A DNA stretch of 9,004 nucleotides, from NCBI GenBank assembly GCA_023391955.1, contig JAEWAA010000078.1:1-9004 (forward strand), written 5' to 3'. This document shows, piece after piece, positions 5,765 to 9,004 of the stretch. Under the pieces are notes generated by a model. The model was not told where the DNA came from. It did not search any database and saw only the letters and a program-made list of their open reading frames with translations. Every line of letters starts with the position of its first letter. Position 1 is the first letter of the stretch. Source of the DNA: Bacillota bacterium. GTDB lineage: Bacteria; Bacillota; Bacilli; Paenibacillales; NBRC-103111. The position numbers and the translations under genes are program-made.

Positions 5765-6550
5765 TTATACGGGTCCCCCACGGAACTGGCTGGGAGTGCG
5801 TCCGGTTACTTTTTTGAATTGGCGCATAAAGTGGGTGTCGTTGTCGTAGCCGCACATGGAGGCGATGGCCGTGACGGAGAGTTGGGTATTGTTCAGCAGG
5901 TAGCCGGCGTAATCCACCCGGCCGTTGATAATATCCGTCATCACGGAAACCCCGAACAGCTCCTTGTACAGATGTTGAAAATAGGATTTGCTTAAGTTCA
6001 CCGAGGCGGCCTGTGATTCCACCTTATGCCGGTTGCCCGGAGAGCTGTACAATTCATTGCGCAGGTCCGTCAATTGGCGGTAGTAGCGGCTTGTTTTCTC
6101 CGGAAGGGCCTGGTCATGGGTACGCCACACGGTTAGCTTCATAAGCAGAGAGCGCAAATCGGCATCCAGAATGGAATCCCGGTAAGGGCCGGTTTGGCGG
6201 CTGATGCCTTGCAGCTCCATAATGGTCTTGGAAATCAGAAGCGGGTCGGCGGCTTTGACAGGAGTATCCAGAGGGAAGTCCAGAGCTGCGAGGAAAGGCT
6301 CCAGCCCCTCCTTCTTGCAGTGGAACCAGTCATTGATAAAGGGCAGCTCCACATCCCGGTACAGATGGTTGGTGTCCGGCCGGAAGAGGATATAGGTATT
6401 CTTGTCCACAGTCATGGGCATGTCGTTGACCACGATCTCAGCCCGGGTGCGGAACAGCACAAAGGCATAGTCATCGGAACCATTGGGGCGCACGATCCGT
6501 ATTCCATTGGGATGGGCATAATTGTAGCCGCAGCTGAGCAGGGTGATCAT
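5765..6550 (-). CDS. AraC-family transcriptional regulator
   Basis: The 261-residue protein has an N-terminal cupin-type sensing domain (about 15-75: YAFVLFRTRAEIVVNDMP, then TYILFRPDTNHLY) and a C-terminal double helix-turn-helix (about 165-257). The first helix-turn-helix is around 176-202 (VNLSKSYFQHLYKELFG) and the second around 224-257, with IASMCGYDNDTHFMRQFKK and the family signature GRTPSQFR. By family knowledge the cupin pocket usually binds a sugar or related small molecule and the protein activates a metabolic or transport operon. No such operon is adjacent, so the target is unknown. The open frame runs upstream another 71 codons, but GGAGG at 6560-6564 with nine-base spacing marks ATG 6550. 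The gene is transcribed away from the structured RNA and moxR. Its transcript probably ends at the terminator near 5419-5456. Confidence 0.94.
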   Translation of the reverse strand: MITLLSCGYNYAHPNGIRIVRPNGSDDYAFVLFRTRAEIVVNDMPMTVDKNTYILFRPDTNHLYRDVELPFINDWFHCKKEGLEPFLAALDFPLDTPVKAADPLLISKTIMELQGISRQTGPYRDSILDADLRSLLMKLTVWRTHDQALPEKTSRYYRQLTDLRNELYSSPGNRHKVESQAASVNLSKSYFQHLYKELFGVSVMTDIINGRVDYAGYLLNNTQLSVTAIASMCGYDNDTHFMRQFKKVTGRTPSQFRGGPV

Positions 6551-6595
6551 TGCATTTCTCCTCCGTAAAAAAGCACAATACGTCAGTCCTCTCCC

Positions 6596-6625
6596 ATTAT
6601 AGTGGATCGGATGCGGAGGACACAA
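6596..6625 (-). promoter_or_regulatory. Candidate promoter of the AraC-family gene
   Basis: On the - strand a perfect TATAAT (6601-6596) lies 45 bases before the start codon. The best -35 is TTGTGT (6625-6620) with an 18-base spacer, only 3/6 to consensus. A weak -35 with a perfect -10 would fit an activator-dependent or self-activated promoter, but this is inference. Confidence 0.55.
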
Positions 6626-6710
6626 GCAGGCAGGCGGCTGCCATGCCGGGGGAAATTTTACTTGCCGGATTCCAACCGGTTTGTGGTATCCTTCTATTAA
6701 CAAATCTACC

Positions 6711-6890
6711 AGGGTGTATCTGATAACTCCGAGGGGAGCAGATTTTGGCGAATTTTCGTTCATGGCAAGGAACTTTCGTGAAGGCGTACCGGAGGTACGT
6801 CAAGCGAAAGTGACGAGGCCAGGGGCGAAAAGGCGGTGAAAGATGCCTCCAAGCGGGTTTTCAGATACGGCCTAGAAAGTTGGTTGGGAG
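6711..6890 (+). ncRNA. Structured RNA candidate in front of moxR, class uncertain
   Basis: About 180 nt fold into nested helices closed by a long-range stem. The closing helix is GTATCTGA (6716-6723) with TCAGATAC (6861-6868), extended by AGG/CCT. Inside are CTCC/GGAG (6727-6730, 6735-6738); TTTTCGTTCATGGC (6753-6766) with GCCAGGGGCGAAAA (6818-6831; 13 of 14 pairs, two G-U); ACTTTCG (6772-6778) with CGAAAGT (6805-6811); an 8-bp tip stem (6783-6790, 6794-6801); and AGGC/GCCT (6831-6834, 6845-6848). Purine-rich internal loops with facing GA dinucleotides separate the helices, as in conserved RNAs. The loop GAGG (6731-6734) could pair with CCTC (6846-6849) as a pseudoknot. Size and layout remind me of the raiA-type RNAs of Firmicutes, but this is recollection, not a match. 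No terminator separates it from moxR, so it could be a cis leader or a processed trans-acting RNA. I see no clear promoter; TTGCCG at 6662-6667 is the best -35. Confidence 0.68.
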
Positions 6891-6891
6891 T

Positions 6892-7848
6892 ATGGTGGGA
6901 ATAAAGGAGTTGTACAACCGCCTGCGTGCGGAGATAGGCAAGCAGGTAGTCGGACAGGAGCAGGCGATCCGGCTGATGACGGCAGCGCTTTTGGCGGAGG
7001 GCCATGTGCTTTTGGAGGATGTGCCCGGCACGGGAAAAACTACATTGGCCAAGGCATTGGCCGGCGGCTTCGACGCAAGGTTCACGCGTGTGCAGGCTAC
7101 GCCGGATCTGCTGCCTCAGGATCTGCTGGGCGGGCTGGTTTATCAGCCTCAGACAGGGGAGTTCAGCCTGCGGAAGGGGCCGATTTTCACACAGTTTCTT
7201 CTGTTCGATGAAATTAACCGGGCTACGCCCCGTACTGCTTCTGCCCTCCTGGAGGCGATGGCGGAAGGGCAAATCAGCCTGGACGGGCTGTCGGAGAGGC
7301 TCGAAGAGCCGTTCTTCGTTATTGCTACCCAGAACCCGGTAGAATCCCAAGGTGTGTTTCCTCTGCCGGAAGCCCAATTGGACCGTTTCCTGCTGAAGGT
7401 GCGTTTGGGTTACCCGAGTCTGGAGGAGGAGTCCCATATTCTCCGCCGGTTCCGTTCGGTTTCGTCTCCTGAGATGCCACAAGCGGTAATTACCCCGGAG
7501 CTATTGCGGCAGTGCCGTCTGGAATGCCGTCAGGTGCGGACCGCACAGGAGGTGGAGGACTATCTCCTGCGGGTGGTGCGGTCCACACGGGAGGACAAGC
7601 GGTTTTTGTTCGGGGCCAGCCCCCGTGCGGGCTTGGCGCTTCTGGCTGTGGCCCAGGCCTTGGCCAGTCTGGACGGAAGGGATTATGTGACCCCGGATGA
7701 TGTGAAGGAAGCGGTCATTCCGGTTTTTGCCCACCGTGTTCAGTTAACGCCGGAATTCCGCGCCCGGGAATTTACCGAGGAGCAAGTGCTGGCGGGACTA
7801 TTGGCAGAAATTCCGGTTCCTACGGAGCTGGCGGCAAGGTCTGTATGA
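6892..7848 (+). CDS. MoxR-family AAA+ ATPase
   Basis: The 318-residue protein has the full MoxR set: Walker A VPGTGKTT (44-51), Walker B LLFDEINR (103-110), sensor 1 ATQNP (145-149), the LDRF segment (163-166) and sensor 2 GASPRA (241-246), followed by a lid domain ending with VTPDDVKEAVIPVFAHR. MoxR ATPases act as cytoplasmic chaperones that help assemble or activate partner complexes, usually with a DUF58 or VWA-domain protein encoded next door, as here. The start is uncertain. ATG 6892 has GGGAG only one base upstream, which is too close; GTG 6895 and TTG 6880 are in frame but also lack good spacing. Family alignment favours starting close to VGIKELYNRL, hence 6892. The poor ribosome site directly after the structured RNA may mean that initiation is controlled. 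The DUF58 gene follows after 103 bp. Confidence 0.95.
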   Translation: MVGIKELYNRLRAEIGKQVVGQEQAIRLMTAALLAEGHVLLEDVPGTGKTTLAKALAGGFDARFTRVQATPDLLPQDLLGGLVYQPQTGEFSLRKGPIFTQFLLFDEINRATPRTASALLEAMAEGQISLDGLSERLEEPFFVIATQNPVESQGVFPLPEAQLDRFLLKVRLGYPSLEEESHILRRFRSVSSPEMPQAVITPELLRQCRLECRQVRTAQEVEDYLLRVVRSTREDKRFLFGASPRAGLALLAVAQALASLDGRDYVTPDDVKEAVIPVFAHRVQLTPEFRAREFTEEQVLAGLLAEIPVPTELAARSV

Positions 7849-7951
7849 GGCGGGGACTTGGGATTGTTTACAAGGAAAGGGTACCTGGGCATCCGGGTGT
7901 AAAAGGCTGGGGCAGCATGTCCCTTCCCGGGGAAACAAGGAGGGCTGCGTC

Positions 7952-9004
7952 ATGTGGCTGTTGCTATGGCTGATCCTGGTTATGCTCCTGATCGGGCTGT
8001 GGGCTGCGCCTAACTTCTGGGAGAAGCGGATATACCCCCGCATCCGGCTGGAGGTGCGGGTATCCCGGGAATATGTAGACCCTGGTGAGGAGCTGGAGAT
8101 CCGGATCCGGGTGGTCAATCCCACCCGTCTGCCTTGTCCCAAGGTCCGGCTGGATTTTGTGCTGCCGGATGAGCTTGCGGTGGTGGGCGGCAGCGGAGAA
8201 CGCAGGGTCCGGCTGGATACCTATCTTCTGGCCCGCCAGTCTGCGGAGCTGATCGTACCGGCAGTAGCGGTCCGGCGGGGAGTGGCCCGGTGGAATCAGG
8301 CGATGCTGGAATGTATGGACCTGTTGGGTTTGCAGCAGAGCTTCCTGACGGTTTATCCGCAGATGCAGGTCATTGTCCGGCCTGCCCGGTTGGCACCGGG
8401 GGCGGAACGCAGACTGCTGGACGGGTTGATGGGGGAAATCCGCGTGCGGCGTTTTATCCAGGAGGACCCCAGTCTGTTTACCGGAGTGCGCCCGTACACC
8501 AGCGGGGACCCGCTGAAAAACGTGAGCTGGTTTGCCACTGCCCGTACCGGCGGGCTAATGGTGAAGCAGTTCGGGTATACGACGGATGCCCGGATATGGC
8601 TTTTATTGAACGGCCAGATGGGGAAAGAGCAGTGGGCGGTGGCGGTCCGGGACCGGCTGGACCAGCTGTGTGAGCGTGTGCGCCAGCTGGCTGTGCAGCT
8701 GGCGGGTGAAGAGGCGGAGGTTGGGTTTATGACCAACCTGTCGGACAGTCTGGGGGGCTCTACGGAGCTGCTGCCCGCCGCCGGACCGGTGCAGCCGGAG
8801 CGGCTGGCTAACCGGCTGGGCTCCTTGTCCCGGTATACTTCGGGCTCTCAAGCAGACCTGCTGCAGGCAGTGGGCCGAGCCGTACGCGCCGGAGATACGG
8901 TGGTGCTGGTGACGGATTACCGGGATGCCGAAAGCGCCAGGGCTTTGAACATGCTCCGGCAGCAGGGCTGTCCGGTGCATGTGGTTGATCTGGCACTGCA
9001 GGGC
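7952..9004 (+). CDS. DUF58 domain protein, partial at window end
   Basis: The frame is open for 351 codons to the end of the window with no stop. One N-terminal membrane helix (2-19) is followed by a beta-rich domain (about 30-140) and the DUF58 signature FTGVRPYTSGDPLKNVSWFA (176-195), then TARTGGLMVKQFGY. The C-terminal part should be the von Willebrand A-like fold, but the strand reads IWLLLNGQMG where many relatives have an Asp-x-Ser-x-Ser metal site, so metal binding may be lost. DUF58 proteins are the usual partners of MoxR ATPases; in B. subtilis yeaC-yeaD-yebA the third gene is a transglutaminase-like membrane protein, expected just beyond this window. AAGGAGG (7937-7943) with 8-base spacing fixes the start. 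The 103-bp gap after moxR contains only short weak hairpins, for example ACCTGG/CCGGGT around 7882-7897, and no terminator, so the two are probably one operon. Confidence 0.94.
   Translation, partial: MWLLLWLILVMLLIGLWAAPNFWEKRIYPRIRLEVRVSREYVDPGEELEIRIRVVNPTRLPCPKVRLDFVLPDELAVVGGSGERRVRLDTYLLARQSAELIVPAVAVRRGVARWNQAMLECMDLLGLQQSFLTVYPQMQVIVRPARLAPGAERRLLDGLMGEIRVRRFIQEDPSLFTGVRPYTSGDPLKNVSWFATARTGGLMVKQFGYTTDARIWLLLNGQMGKEQWAVAVRDRLDQLCERVRQLAVQLAGEEAEVGFMTNLSDSLGGSTELLPAAGPVQPERLANRLGSLSRYTSGSQADLLQAVGRAVRAGDTVVLVTDYRDAESARALNMLRQQGCPVHVVDLALQG

Noticed and set aside
6551..6763. A 71-codon N-terminal extension of the AraC-family frame.
   Set aside because: It would cover the TATAAT box and part of the structured RNA on the other strand; the family start and GGAGG point to 6550.
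6763..6821. The AAGGA/GACGAG internal loop as a kink-turn.
   Set aside because: Facing GA dinucleotides are present, but the second strand has four extra bases before the next stem, so it does not meet the standard kink-turn layout.
6716..6868. The structured element as a hammerhead ribozyme or T-box leader.
   Set aside because: TCTGATAACTCC only partly resembles the CTGATGA core and the other core parts are missing; no T-box sequence, specifier loop or terminator is seen.
6880..6891. TTG at 6880 as the moxR start.
   Set aside because: It has no Shine-Dalgarno, lies within the 3' end of the RNA element, and would add residues not expected before the conserved N terminus; still possible but less likely than 6892.

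Overview
The window looks like a chromosomal segment of a Gram-positive Firmicute, most likely Paenibacillus or a close relative. I infer this from the strong AGGAGG-type ribosome binding sites, rho-independent terminators, near-consensus sigma-A promoters, ATGA start/stop overlaps, moderately high GC, and the mix of protein families. No phage, IS element, CRISPR array or tRNA is visible.

Layout. (1) Positions 1-1184, + strand: the tail of an OmpR-type response regulator overlaps a sensor histidine kinase, and the pair ends in a hairpin-plus-T-run terminator. (2) Positions 1191-3980, + strand: a compact three-gene operon encodes an uncharacterised 2-helix membrane protein, an uncharacterised 6-helix membrane protein, and a methyl-accepting (MCP) signalling protein with a six-helix membrane domain and no HAMP or extracytoplasmic sensor. 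An orphan Shine-Dalgarno with an ATT-initiated 26-codon frame lies in front. (3) Positions 4078-5413, - strand: a PadR-family repressor is followed, with 35 bp overlap, by a metallo-beta-lactamase-fold hydrolase. A near-consensus promoter and a 19-bp perfect dyad over the predicted transcription start suggest autoregulation. (4) Positions 5414-5764: a non-coding gap holds a strong - strand terminator and a four-unit repeat with exact mirror symmetry. (5) Positions 5765-6550, - strand: an AraC-family regulator. (6) Positions 6711-6890, + strand: a stretch with nested, long-range base-pairing typical of a conserved structured RNA, running into the start of (7) a MoxR-type AAA+ ATPase gene and a DUF58 protein gene that leaves the window at 9004.

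The two-component pair and the MCP operon are both membrane-signalling modules but are separated by a terminator. PadR probably controls itself and the hydrolase. MoxR and DUF58 form the usual chaperone/partner pair, often followed by a transglutaminase-like gene that would lie outside the window. The least explained elements are the ~180-nt structured RNA before moxR, the mirror-symmetric repeat downstream of the AraC gene, and the MCP-containing operon with its two unknown membrane proteins.
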